A stretch of DNA of 64,000 nucleotides from Streptomyces ortus (lineage in GTDB: Bacteria; Actinomycetota; Actinomycetes; Streptomycetales; Streptomycetaceae): assembly GCF_026341275.1 (NCBI RefSeq), contig NZ_JAIFZO010000002.1, positions 7,904,118 through 7,968,117 of the forward strand, written 5' to 3'. The notes below the pieces were generated by a model. It ran no database searches and was not told the DNA's origin. It saw only the letters and a list, made by a program, of their open reading frames with translations. Below, piece after piece: positions 17,209 to 26,368 of this stretch; position 1 is the stretch's first letter; each line of letters starts with the position of its first letter. Position numbers and translations under genes: made by a program.

Positions 17209-18297
17209 ATGATCCACAAACGGCCGTCCGCAAGTGGGGCGGTGCTGTTCTGTATGCCGGTCGCGGTGATGCTGGTGGTCGCTGTCGCCGATGTCGTGGC
17301 GGGGCCGGGGGTGGGCCTCTTGCCGTTGGTGTCGCTCGGTCCTGCTTTCTCGGGCCTGATCGGCGGGTGGCGGTTCACGGCGCTGATCGGCACGGTGGCG
17401 TTGATGCTCTGCATCGGTCTCGGTCTGTACGACGACCTCTTCGACGGGCGGCGGGGGTTCACGGCACTGGTCTCCGTGGCCGGTGTCACAGGCGCGGGTA
17501 TCGCGGCTGCCCTGATGCGTGCGCGCAGGGAGGTGGAGCTGGCCAGTGTGCGGTCGATCGCGGAGGTCGCCCAGCGGGTGCTGCTGAGGCCTGTGCCGCT
17601 GACTGCCGGCGCGTTGCAGGCGGCGGTGTCCTACACGTCGGCCGTCGCCGAAGCGCGGATCGGCGGGGACTTGTACGAGGTCGTCGCCTCCCCGCACGGC
17701 ACCCGGGTGATCGTCGGTGATGTGCAGGGCAAGGGGCTGGCCGCCGTGGAGACCGCTGCCGTGGTCCTTGCCGCGTTCCGCGAAGCCGCGCACGACGAGC
17801 CGGATCTGATCGGACTCGGCGAGCGTCTGGAGCGCAGCGTGGCCCGCGAGTTGGAGGGGGAGAAGTTCGTCACCGCCGTTCTTGCGCAGATCGGCTCGGA
17901 CCATGAAGCGGTGTTCCTCAACTACGGCCACCCGGCCCCGATGCTCGTACGCCGCGACGGCCGCGCCGACTTTCCCGATCCTCCGTCATGGGCACCGCCC
18001 TTGGGCCTGGGGATAGAAGGGGTCAGCGGACCCGAGCCCTACAGCGTGAGCTTCGTGCCGGGCGAACAGTTGCTGCTGTACACGGACGGTGTGACCGAGG
18101 CCCGCGACGGCGACGGACGCTTCTATCCGCTCGCGGAGCGTGTGCACCTGCTGAAGGAAACCGGCGCGAACCGTGCACTGGAAGCACTGCGTGAGGACTT
18201 GGCTCAGCACGCGGTGGGGCCGCCTCATGACGATGCCGCGATGCTGCTGTTGCGCTATCACGGTCATGGGAAAGGAAAATCTGCCCCGGTTGACTGA
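17209..18297 (+). CDS. Membrane-anchored PP2C/SpoIIE-type serine phosphatase
   Basis: 362 residues. Three or four hydrophobic helices occupy about residues 10-100, followed by a linker and an RsbU/SpoIIE phosphatase domain. Metal-binding aspartates are visible in GGDLYEVV, VGDVQGKG, LLYTDGVTEARD and PPHDDAAML. Such enzymes dephosphorylate STAS anti-anti-sigma proteins, freeing a stress sigma factor. ATG 17209 follows GGAGG at 17199-17203. The MarR gene starts 34 bases downstream. Several STAS proteins in this window are possible substrates, which is inference. Confidence 0.87.
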   Translation: MIHKRPSASGAVLFCMPVAVMLVVAVADVVAGPGVGLLPLVSLGPAFSGLIGGWRFTALIGTVALMLCIGLGLYDDLFDGRRGFTALVSVAGVTGAGIAAALMRARREVELASVRSIAEVAQRVLLRPVPLTAGALQAAVSYTSAVAEARIGGDLYEVVASPHGTRVIVGDVQGKGLAAVETAAVVLAAFREAAHDEPDLIGLGERLERSVARELEGEKFVTAVLAQIGSDHEAVFLNYGHPAPMLVRRDGRADFPDPPSWAPPLGLGIEGVSGPEPYSVSFVPGEQLLLYTDGVTEARDGDGRFYPLAERVHLLKETGANRALEALREDLAQHAVGPPHDDAAMLLLRYHGHGKGKSAPVD

Positions 18298-18331
18298 GTG
18301 GGCAGGGGTTTCGGCACGGTACAAAGGACAT

Positions 18332-18868
18332 ATGCCGGAGTACGAGCGCCCTGCGAGGGCTGTGGATGATGTCAATGCGGTGACCCGAGCGGTGCTGACC
18401 GCTTCGCGGTTGCTGGTAGCGGTCTCCGCGCGTTCCCTGGCGGCGGTCGAGGAAGGGGTGACCCTTCCGCAGTTCCGCATGCTGGTCGTGCTGTCCACCC
18501 GCGGCGCCACCAAGCTGGTCGCTCTGGCCGAACTGCTCCAGGTGGCCCCTTCCACTGCCATGCGTATGATCGACCGGTTGATCGCGGCAGGGCTGGCCGA
18601 CCGGCAGACCAACCCCGACAACCGGCGCGAGACCCTGCTGCAGCTCACCGAGTTGGGGCGACGCACGGTCGCAGACGTCACCGGTCGGCGGCATGCGGAG
18701 ATCGCGGCCATTGTCGAGCGGCTGGCACCGGGCCAGCGATCAGCCCTGATCGAGGCACTCACGGCGTTCAGTGAGGCCGGGGGAGAGCCCCCCGCGCCGG
18801 CGATGGACGATGCGCAGCCGTACCCCCTGGGTTGGTCGTTGGACGGCCCGGCCCTGCGCGACGCCTGA
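18332..18868 (+). CDS. MarR-family regulator
   Basis: 178 residues with a winged helix-turn-helix: LPQFRMLVVL, the recognition segment APSTAMRMIDRL and wing NPDNRRETLLQLTELG. The start ATG 18332 has AAAGGA at 18323-18328; the open frame further upstream belongs to the PP2C gene overlap. It is co-directional with the phosphatase and lies between copies of a palindromic TTGCAT element, so it may bind those. The ligand is unknown. Confidence 0.85.
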   Translation: MPEYERPARAVDDVNAVTRAVLTASRLLVAVSARSLAAVEEGVTLPQFRMLVVLSTRGATKLVALAELLQVAPSTAMRMIDRLIAAGLADRQTNPDNRRETLLQLTELGRRTVADVTGRRHAEIAAIVERLAPGQRSALIEALTAFSEAGGEPPAPAMDDAQPYPLGWSLDGPALRDA

Positions 18869-18920
18869 GGACACGGTGCCCGCGCCGGACGCGAACCGCG
18901 TTTCTGCCTCCTCATGCTGT

Positions 18921-18935
18921 CTTGCATAATGCAAG
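18921..18935. promoter_or_regulatory. 15-bp perfect palindrome after the MarR gene (site 3)
   Basis: CTTGCAT-A-ATGCAAG is a perfect palindrome around one base, typical of MarR operators. It lies 52 bases after the MarR stop and 141 bases before the next membrane-protein gene. It shares TTGCATA with sites 1 and 2. Confidence 0.6.
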
Positions 18936-19076
18936 GAAAACCTGAGAGGGAGCTGCCGCCTGCCCGTTTCGGCCCAGGGTCACGCGTGCCGCCCGGAACC
19001 GGCTGCACGGTCATCTGCCGACGGTGGCGCAGCGCTGGGGCCCGGTCGGACGGCAATGACGAAGGAGGGCGCAAGC

Positions 19077-19970
19077 ATGCGTCATCGAGTTGGGCGCCGA
19101 TTCGTCTCGCGGCCCGACTTGCTCACCCATCTGCGGACGATGGTCTGGGGACCTGCCGAATTCGTCGGTCTGCCACCGTGCCGACTGGCTGTTGAAGGAT
19201 TCCTGGCCGGAACCGTGACCGTGGCACTGACCGTCGGTGTCACTCTCGCCGGCGCCTGGTACGGAGTGGCGGGGTTGGCGGACGGAGAGGGTGGCCTGGT
19301 CTGCGCCGCGACGCTGACGCTCTATCTCTGTGCGGTACGGGCCGGCCGGGCGCTCATCGGTATCGTCGCACTGCTCGGAGTCTGCCTCGCCTTCCAGGCG
19401 CCACAGGCGGCAGCAGGCATGGTCCTGGCCGAACGGGGACGGACGGAACCCGTTGTCGTGACATCGGTGGAGGGCGGACCGCAGACACCCTCGGCCCGTG
19501 GTCGCTACCTGTGTTCGGTGATCGACCAGGACGGCGCACCTCTCAGGTCCCGCATCTGGCGGGGGTGCGGGCGAACCACTCGGCCGGGCGACACCCTCAC
19601 CGTCGTGTACGACTCGAAGGGCAGCGTGCCTCCGCGTGGCCGGCAGGCGAGGGCTTCCGCGGCGGGGTCGCTTCGTGAGCTGGCTCCCTGGGCCGCCGCT
19701 CTGGTCGTCGGCTGCGGAGCCGCGGTTGTGCGCTCGTACCGGCTCTCGCACACCGTCTCCGGCATGCCGGGCCAGGGGTGCGGGGGAGCCCGGCGCCGTC
19801 GAGGTGTCTTCGCGGTGATCACCCGACGGCGGGGCTGGGAGTCGGGGACGTGGTGTTCACGTCCAGGCCGGGCGGTTCGTCGAGGACGAGGACGGGTGAG
19901 CCGGGCTGCGGGGCGGGCGGGGTCAGCTCGGCCTTGGGGAGCTTGGGCGGGCTGGTCTGCTGGAAGTTGA
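19077..19970 (+). CDS. Membrane protein of unknown function, suspicious C-terminus
   Basis: 297 residues from ATG 19077, chosen for AAGGAGGG at 19062-19069; ATG 19056 is an alternative. Hydrophobic helices lie at about 48-68, 74-92, 98-120 and 205-225, with a soluble part between that has several cysteines (RYLCSV, WRGCGR). Similarity to a good protein ends near residue 240. The final 50 residues are arginine-rich and are the antisense of the DUF4142 gene, so the natural stop was probably lost by a frameshift near 19790-19820. No family recognised. Confidence 0.6.
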   Translation: MRHRVGRRFVSRPDLLTHLRTMVWGPAEFVGLPPCRLAVEGFLAGTVTVALTVGVTLAGAWYGVAGLADGEGGLVCAATLTLYLCAVRAGRALIGIVALLGVCLAFQAPQAAAGMVLAERGRTEPVVVTSVEGGPQTPSARGRYLCSVIDQDGAPLRSRIWRGCGRTTRPGDTLTVVYDSKGSVPPRGRQARASAAGSLRELAPWAAALVVGCGAAVVRSYRLSHTVSGMPGQGCGGARRRRGVFAVITRRRGWESGTWCSRPGRAVRRGRGRVSRAAGRAGSARPWGAWAGWSAGS

Positions 19971-20559
19971 CCTGGTCGTAGTTGACGAGGTCGGTCTTCT
20001 CCAGCACCGTGATGTGGTCGAGGACGGTGTCGTTGGCCAGGTCGGCGAGCTGACGGACCATGGTGTTCTTGGTGTTGGCGCGGATCTTGGCGATGACGGG
20101 GAAGATCTGCCCGTGCGTGACGCGCATGATGTTGACGGCGGTCGTGTCGAACTGCTTCCCGGTGCTCCCGTCCACGGTGGCCACGAACTGCTGCTGTTGC
20201 GGGCTGGCCTGGTTGGGCAGGGTGACGCCCAGCTCGGGGGCGATCTTCCGGCACATCTCGTCGAGCCCGGAGTGCCCGGCGACCAGGTGCTTGCCGGCCT
20301 CCTTCATGGCGGGGGTGGTCCCACGCTCCATGGCCATGAGCCCGAGGGGGTGCTCCCAGAGCCCCGCGGCCCGCACCTTGACGACGAAATCCCGATCGGC
20401 CTCGGTCAGGGGCCCGTACCGGGTGTTGGCGATGATGCGGTCCTGGCTGGTGGTGGTCTTCTCCACCCCGAGAAGAGCCGGATAGGCGAGCGCGGCAAGC
20501 GTCACGACCAGCCCCCCGATCACGAATACGGTCCCTGCCGTGCGCTGCGTGACACGCAT
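19819..20559 (-). CDS. DUF4142 secreted/ferritin-like protein
   Basis: 246 residues; ATG 20559 has GGAGG on the minus strand. It has an N-terminal hydrophobic anchor or signal, then a helical DUF4142 domain with segments such as TEADRDFVVKVRAAGLWE, MEEAG-like MKEAGKHLVAGHSGLD and a repeated LADLANDTVLDHI. A proline-rich tail follows. The domain is common in actinomycete extracytoplasmic proteins, but its molecular role is unclear. Its last 152 bases overlap, antisense, the membrane gene on the plus strand. Confidence 0.8.
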   Translation of the reverse strand: MRVTQRTAGTVFVIGGLVVTLAALAYPALLGVEKTTTSQDRIIANTRYGPLTEADRDFVVKVRAAGLWEHPLGLMAMERGTTPAMKEAGKHLVAGHSGLDEMCRKIAPELGVTLPNQASPQQQQFVATVDGSTGKQFDTTAVNIMRVTHGQIFPVIAKIRANTKNTMVRQLADLANDTVLDHITVLEKTDLVNYDQVNFQQTSPPKLPKAELTPPAPQPGSPVLVLDEPPGLDVNTTSPTPSPAVG

Positions 20560-20754
20560 GCTGCCTCCTGAACTGAACGACCCGGTCCACAGGAGGTACG
20601 TAAGAGAAGCACAAGGCAATCATTGCTCAGAGTAAAATTTGTACAACGCGTGCTCTCCCGCGTCACGTGCCGGTGACAGGCGCTCACGCCGCGCACACCG
20701 AGGGGCGGAGAAGAGATCGCCGCCGCCGTGCAAGGGGCGTGGGTCGGCACACCG

Positions 20755-21115
20755 TCATGGACGATGCCAGGACCACCTCAGCGCGTGTCGGGGTCGGTGA
20801 TCGGATGTGTCGTGCGACGGGGCGTGTTGTGGGCCGGTGTCGTGGGTGATGGCCGATTCGACGGCCGCGATGCGGTCGGCGAGCACGCCGAGGGTGGCGA
20901 CTGCCCTGGTGAGCGGGTCGCTTTCGGGTCCGCCGAAGGTCTGCGCGCGGACGTATGCGGTGTTCGCCTCAAGTCCAGCGTGTGGCCTGTTCGGGGCTGA
21001 GGGTGCCGCGTAGTTCGGCCAGTTTCAGCAAGTTCGTCTCGGCGCGGGTGGTGAGGGTCTGGGCCTCGGCCGTGTGGCGGGCGTCGAGGACGGCGGTCAG
21101 CTCACTGTTGTTCAT
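20755..21115 (-). pseudogene. Small coiled-coil gene with a frameshift
   Basis: From ATG 21115 a helical protein reads NNSELTAVLDARHTAEAQT and so on to a premature stop at 20969. Shifting frame near 20985 restores a plausible continuation with NTAYVRAQTFGGPESDPL and VATLGVLADRIAAVESAI, ending near 20755. The pattern suggests one indel in a small gene, perhaps part of the recombinase element next door. No family recognised. Confidence 0.45.
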
Positions 21116-21309
21116 GGTGGGCTGGATGCGTTGGGCGATCTCGTTCACGCTGCGGTACGAGCCCTGCGACGAGCGCGCCGACGCCCACGGTGGTGGCATC
21201 CATGGGTGACGTCCTCGCGGCGTAGGGAAGGTGAAGTGCGGGAGCGAACGGGCGGGTGCTGTCGGACGGCCCTGCCCCGACGAGGGGAGGCTCAGGCGGC
21301 GCGGTCACG

Positions 21310-22721
21310 CGCTGGACGTCGCCGGGCAGGGTGTGTCCACTGCTACGCGGCAGTGCGCGCACGCCCCGGCGCCTGTGCTCTGTGCGAAGAGCCACGTCCA
21401 CTCATCGGTTCCACTGAAGCAGGGGCCGGCATCTGCGGACCCTGCGCTGGAGTCGATCTCACCTACGCGTGCCAGGGCTGCGGCACGAGCGACAGAATCT
21501 TCCGCGAGCAGTTGTGCACCCGCTGCTTCACCACGAAACAACTGGCCGAAGCTCTCGGAGGACAAGACACAACGGTCCCCGCGCAGCGGCAGAACTTCCA
21601 CTCGGCCCTCGCCACCGCAGGACACCCCCGCAGAGCGGCGCATTGGCTGACCCGCGCCGGAGTGCCCGACCTCCTGTCCCAGCTAGCCATTTCCGATGAG
21701 GAGATCACCCACCAACAGCTCGACGATCTCCCCAACACGCCGACCACTCGCGACATCCGCGACGTCCTCGTCGTCGCCGCGGTACTGCCGTCGCGCGACG
21801 AACGATTGGAGGCCCTGCCCCGCTGGGCGGACGCACTCTTGGCCCAGGCACCCGCTCCCTCAGCGGCAGCTCGTCACCCCCTTCACCCATTGGTATCTCC
21901 TCCACCGCATCCGCCGGGCCTACCGGCACCGCCCGCTACGCGCCAGCACACAGCACCAGATGCGATCGCGACTGCGCCGGGCCCTGGAACTGCTTGACTG
22001 GCTCGACGAGCACGGCACCGCTCTCGGGGAACTCACACAGCCAGAACTCGAGATGTGGCTGGAGGAAGGGGCTGTAGAACGTCGTGAGGTGCGTGCCTTC
22101 GTCACCTGGGCGCGAGGTCGGGGCCTTGTCGGCGAACTCGTGTTTCCCCGGGCACGCATCGCCGCACCCAGCGTCTTCATGACGGACGAGGAGCAGACCG
22201 AGCAGCTGCACCGGTGTCTCGGCGACGATTCTCTGCCTCTCGATGTTCGTACGGCTGGTGCCCTGACGCTCCTCTTCGGGCTGCAGCACACCAAACTGCT
22301 CGAACTCACCGTGCGCGACGTCATAGACAACGACGTCATAGACAACAACGAGACGGTGGCACTCAACCTCGCAGGCCATCGTCTTCCGCTGCCGCCCGAA
22401 GTCGCCCAGTTGGTCCGTGCGCAACGCGACGGGTGCCAGGCACGCTGGCAGTTCGATCAGACAGCCAGCACAACACCGTGGCTGTTTCCCGGCCAGGAGC
22501 CCGCCCGCCCTCTCGGCGCCACCTACCTCAAATTGAAGCTCCGTCGACACGGCATCGCACCTCGTGCCGGCCGCAACAATGCTCGTCTCGCACTGGCCAC
22601 AGACCTGCCGGCCTCCGTGCTCGCTGACTTCACCGGCACCAGCATCAGCAATGCCACCCGCTGGACCGGATACGCCAGACGTGACTGGTTCGACTGCATC
22701 GCGTCCCGCACGCAGATCTGA
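21310..22721 (+). pseudogene. Zinc-ribbon XerD-like site-specific recombinase, frameshifted
   Basis: The first frame carries zinc-ribbon cysteines (CVHC, CALC, CGPC, CQGCG, CTRC) and a helical core to about 21860; the second frame, from about 21865, continues QRQLVTPFTHWYLLHRIRRA through a tyrosine-recombinase-like domain to a stop at 22721. The two halves join exactly where family members I remember continue, so a single indel near 21855-21870 broke the gene. The C-terminal half contains LTLLFGLQHTKLLELT and PWLFPGQ typical of these proteins. The N-terminal limit is uncertain. Confidence 0.65.
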
Positions 22722-22776
22722 CTGCTCCCCCGGGCGGCGGCCATGGTCCCGAGAGACCACCGCAAGATGGGGGAGG

Positions 22777-23502
22777 TCATAGAGCCTCGGCGCATTCGTC
22801 GACGAATGCGCCGAGCCGACGAATGAGGCTCAAGTAGAAACGGGTGGGGTCCGAGTCGTCCTGCATGTGAGGTGCGTCCTGGAGCCACTGTTGCCACGGG
22901 CCACCCGGTCCTCGGAAGCGGTCGGCTCGACCACCTCCAAGGTTCAGGTCGATGAACTGGAGAGCGCCCATGACGACGGTCTGGTCGTACGCGAGGTCAG
23001 GGCGACGGAGGTAGCGATCAAGGTAGGTGGCGAGCAGATCAGCGTCGCGCGCCGTTCCGAAACTGGCCAGGGCCACGCTGTCGGCCAGCCCCACGCAGCA
23101 GACCTCGCTGGCCAGCAGGAGTTCCCCGAGGCGCTCACGGAACTCGGTCCTGCGGGAGACAGCTACGAGCCAAGCCGCAGTTCTCCGTTCTCTCCAACTG
23201 CCCTCAAGAAGCGTGGTGATCTCATCTGCGGTGATGAGTCCCGCGTCCTCACGGAGATCTCGCATGAATCGGTCGTACTCAGGACTTTGCATGCGCAGCA
23301 AGCTGCCGCCGAGCTTCAGATAACGCCTCTCGGGCGTGACATAGCGGCGAACCAGGGCCAGCAACTCGGCATCGTCACGGGGATCGCGTATCACACGGCC
23401 GATCTTGCCTTGCTGGTGCGCAACGAGGCCAGCCCATTCCTTGCCCGCCTCGTCGGCCGCCCTCACCGCGACCAGCGCGTCGGACTGGACGAAATTCGTC
23501 AA
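22777..23502 (-). CDS. DUF6000 family protein
   Basis: 241 residues (TTG start at 23502; the exact start is uncertain). Family-like blocks are LLALVRRYVTPERRYLKL, SWRERRTAAWLVAVSRR, ASFGTARDADLLATYLDRYL and RRPDLAYDQ. The protein looks intact. Function is unknown; members tend to occur near other orphan genes in Streptomyces. It is divergent from the DUF3885 gene at 23619. Confidence 0.7.
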   Translation of the reverse strand: MTNFVQSDALVAVRAADEAGKEWAGLVAHQQGKIGRVIRDPRDDAELLALVRRYVTPERRYLKLGGSLLRMQSPEYDRFMRDLREDAGLITADEITTLLEGSWRERRTAAWLVAVSRRTEFRERLGELLLASEVCCVGLADSVALASFGTARDADLLATYLDRYLRRPDLAYDQTVVMGALQFIDLNLGGGRADRFRGPGGPWQQWLQDAPHMQDDSDPTRFYLSLIRRLGAFVDECAEAL

Positions 23503-23618
23503 GCGCGACTGGACCGGGCCGCATCAGCGGCCGGCGAAGTGACAGTTGAGAAGTCGGTTTCCCTCGAGGGCGAGCCCCGGCATCATGGTCGTCGGTGAGT
23601 CCATACCGGGAGGGGCGA

Positions 23619-24197
23619 GTGCGGCGGGTGTCTGGATACGGGCAGGCGGATTTGACGGAGCTGTGGCAGCGGAGTTGGCCTAGTTGCCCTCCGGTTGGGT
23701 ACAAGCTCCGTGACCCGTATCGGGACGTTTGGGTACGTTTTCACAGCCTGCCAGAGTCGAAGCGGTACGCGGATGACGAGAGCGAGTACACCGTCGTCCT
23801 GGAGCGTTACAACACCGTCCTCGATGAGTTGTTCGCTGGTGCGGACGTGTACGTGATCACTCCGCTCTGGACGACGGAAGCCGAGGTTCCTTCATCGCAA
23901 CCCGTCACGGGCTATTGGCAGAGCTTGCTGCTGGAGGACGATCCTGACCCTGAGTTCCGCACGTACTGCCACCTCTTCGCCGCCCGCCGGCCCTGGCGGC
24001 GAGGCTGCATCGACGAGTCGCTCCGAGACATCGCCGACGACAAGGTGGCGGGCGTTCTCATCACCGACACCCGGATGCAGCGCATCCATCACCCCTACGA
24101 CGGTGGCGCCGACGTCTTCCTCGCCACGTCCGAGGAACGGGACCGGGTGCGCGATCGGCATGCCGACTGGCTTTCCCGTCATCCGTCGGGTCTCTGA
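23619..24197 (+). CDS. DUF3885 domain protein
   Basis: 192 residues from GTG 23619, which has GGAGG five bases upstream; GTG 23595 and GTG 23628 are alternatives. The middle has the DUF3885 pattern YKLRDPYRDVWVRFHSLP, then EYTVVLERYNTVLDELF and the end HHPYDGGADVFLATSEERD. Function unknown. It may belong with the neighbouring immunity-like pseudogene, since such families accompany polymorphic toxin systems, but no toxin is visible. Confidence 0.7.
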   Translation: MRRVSGYGQADLTELWQRSWPSCPPVGYKLRDPYRDVWVRFHSLPESKRYADDESEYTVVLERYNTVLDELFAGADVYVITPLWTTEAEVPSSQPVTGYWQSLLLEDDPDPEFRTYCHLFAARRPWRRGCIDESLRDIADDKVAGVLITDTRMQRIHHPYDGGADVFLATSEERDRVRDRHADWLSRHPSGL

Positions 24198-24823
24198 CCG
24201 GTTCGGATCACTGCTCCACTCGAAATGGTCTTCACCGCAAGTACCGGGTTGAGAGGCTCCACGAGTTCCTTGGTGGCGACGGCCACAAGGCGCGCGGGCG
24301 CCCCACCGTCCAGCAGGGTGCTCACGTACTCGATGGCCTCCGCAGGCGAGAGCATCGGCAACCTCTGGCGCAGTGTCCGCGCAGCGTGCATGCGTCCGTG
24401 CGTAGCGGCGACTCCGCAGAGCGCATCGTGCAGGTCGTCTACTGCAGTGCGGACCGGCAACCCACGTATTCGGGCCCGGTAGTCGTTCTCCCACTCCCCG
24501 GTTTACCGCAGAGACGACGCCGATCTGGTGTAGTCCCCCGTCGACGCGGTCGACCAGGTACGGCCATTGCCGACCAGCATGTACTTCGAGTTCCGCGTGC
24601 TTGCGAACTCCTCGGACTGCCAGGAGACGATTCACACCAGCTCGTGCTCCTCGACACGGACCACAGCCATCCTCACCGCGGCCGTGCTCACAGCCCGCCA
24701 TTGCTGATAGTCGCGCTCCAGCTGTTCTTCGACAGCCCGAACGGCGGCTTCTCGCTCGATCACGCGTGCAGCATCCCGTACGGGCCCGGTTTCGACCAGC
24801 GAATTCCCACGGCTCAGGGCCAC
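24179..24823 (-). pseudogene. YrhB/Imm35-type immunity-like protein, broken
   Basis: The minus-strand translation from 24823 reads through EEQLERDYQQWRAV and VVRVEEHELV, then meets a TGA where the family normally has tryptophan (ELVW). It resumes as IVSWQSEEFA, continues in a second frame as LVDRVDGGLHQIGVVSAV and ends in a third as LPVRTAVDDLHDALCGVAA to 24179. One nonsense change plus at least two frameshifts make it a clear pseudogene. Relatives are small immunity-like proteins of Streptomyces. Confidence 0.6.
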
Positions 24824-24899
24824 GCAGAAGGGGCCAACGAACCCTCTCGCCCAGGAATACAGCAGCTGAAAAACAAGTGCTCTGCGCCAGTAGAACCTC

Positions 24900-25282
24900 G
24901 GCAGTCCGAGAGGCTTCGGGTCCGTCGGGGAAGAGGCGACGCAGCGGTCGTACGAACAGGCGAGTCATGTGCCAGGCGGCGACAGGAGCAGCGGCCGGCA
25001 CCGCGAGCTCAGCCAGCCCCACGACGAGATCCGCGGACACGACGGCATCCAGCAGGACGACCGCGCCGAGGCTGAGCAGCCAGGCGAACGCCGTCAGCAC
25101 GGAGAGCGCGACCGCGACGGGTACGCCGCTCAGGCCCCAGGCGCGAGATCCGCGTCCGGGTCGAAACTGTCGGCGCGGACCGCCCAGCCCGCGACGAGGA
25201 GCCAGAACCCGAGGACGACGACGAGGGCAGCGGTGAACAACAGGGACGGGAAGCCGGTGGCCGCTTCGGAAAACGTACGCAT
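24900..25282 (-). pseudogene. Truncated and frameshifted integral membrane protein (YqiJ/NfeD-like N-terminus)
   Basis: From ATG 25282 the frame encodes TGFPSLLFTAALVVVLGFWL and stops at 25130. One base shift near 25130 continues the same protein as SVLTAFAWLLSLGAVVLL and TRLFVRPLRRLFPDGPEASR, after which similarity ends near 24910. I remember full-length relatives with about 80 more residues (an OB-fold domain), which is missing here. Its partner SPFH/flotillin gene is not present. Confidence 0.5.
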
Positions 25283-25544
25283 GACTACGTCATTGAGCTC
25301 GGGGAGCGGTGAGACGCCCTTTCCACGGGTCCACCGACCTGCTCCTCCTGCTCCCATGAGCGCTTCTGGAGCCCCCACGGGGTCGCCAGGGGGCGCCGTC
25401 CTGTCGGCCGCAACTGCGATTTCGTTGCCGAACGCTGTGATTCTCGGAGGGCTCAGCCGTCGCCACCCACCCTGTGTGTGGGCCGGCGCGAGGGGGAGTG
25501 GGGGCAGCGAGCGCCCCGGGCTGGCAGCCCCAGGTCCCCAGGTG
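25283..25544. other. Gap without recognisable gene
   Basis: About 260 bases at the right edge of the pseudogene block; no frame with a plausible start and no repeat was seen. Confidence 0.45.
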
Positions 25545-25943
25545 TTACTGCTGCTGTGTATGACCGGTTTCAGGCAGCCGTCCGCGCAGGGTGGCGGCGA
25601 AGTCCTCCGCGCGGCTCAGCTGGACGCGCAGCTTTTCGACCTGTTCGGCGGCTGCTTGTTCGTAGGCGCGGACGCGTTCCAACAGCATCTCGCGCTCATC
25701 GACTTCGAGGTCGTACGTGCCGTCGAGGCGGTCGGTGGCGTCCAGGAGGTCGCGCATCTGCTCGAGGGTGAAGCCGAGCGGCTTCATGCGGCGGATGACC
25801 ATGAGGCGGGCGACGTCGGTTTCGGTGTAGAGGCGGAAACCGCCCTGGGAGCGGGCGGACGGGATGACCAGGCCGGTTTCCTCGTAGTGGCGGATGGTGC
25901 GCAGGGACAGCTCGGTCCGTGCGGCGACTTCGCCGATCTGCAT
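25545..25943 (-). CDS. MerR-family regulator
   Basis: 132 residues from ATG 25943; GTG 25958 is a near alternative. The N-terminal helix-turn-helix reads MQIGEVAARTELSLRTIRHY, followed by the wing GGFRLYTETDVARL and a long dimerisation helix around residues 75-115. No cysteine cluster is seen, so a metal ligand is unlikely. It is divergent from a SulP anion transporter, a frequent pairing in actinomycetes, and a MerR-like spacer palindrome lies between them. Confidence 0.87.
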   Translation of the reverse strand: MQIGEVAARTELSLRTIRHYEETGLVIPSARSQGGFRLYTETDVARLMVIRRMKPLGFTLEQMRDLLDATDRLDGTYDLEVDEREMLLERVRAYEQAAAEQVEKLRVQLSRAEDFAATLRGRLPETGHTQQQ

Positions 25944-26019
25944 GTGCTGGTCGTCCACGCGGTGTGTCCCGGCCCTTTTTGTCTTGGTGTGCCGCGTCCC
26001 GTGCGACTCGTCTATCCCT

Positions 26020-26040
26020 ACTCTAACGTTAGGGTAGAGT
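26020..26040. promoter_or_regulatory. MerR-type operator between merR and sulP
   Basis: Outer arms ACTCTA (26020-26025) and TAGAGT (26035-26040) enclose a perfect inner palindrome CTAACGTTAG (26023-26032). This is the only strong dyad in the 425-base divergent region and suits binding of a MerR dimer to a promoter with a long spacer. Confidence 0.65.
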
Positions 26041-26368
26041 TGATGATGGTGAGGGCAGCCCAGGCTGTCCCGTTGCAGCCGTTCCGGGGCCGATGACGCC
26101 CCCGGCAAAGAAATGATTCTTGCAGGAGAGACGCGTGCGCGAGCCCATGACGCCGATCGCCGCCGCGTGCCCGCCGTGAGGTTCCACTCCCCGATGTGAG
26201 CTGCGCGGCCCCGCAAGGCTCCGGCTCCGGCTCCACCCTCTCGACTTCCCGGCCCGCCCTTTGTCGGGCCGCCCGCGGGGCATCGCTCCGGTCTCCCGCG
26301 CTCTTCCCGCACGCCCGCCCCGGCACTCGCCGAGGTGGGATGTGCCCGAGCACGACAGGTACCACCCC

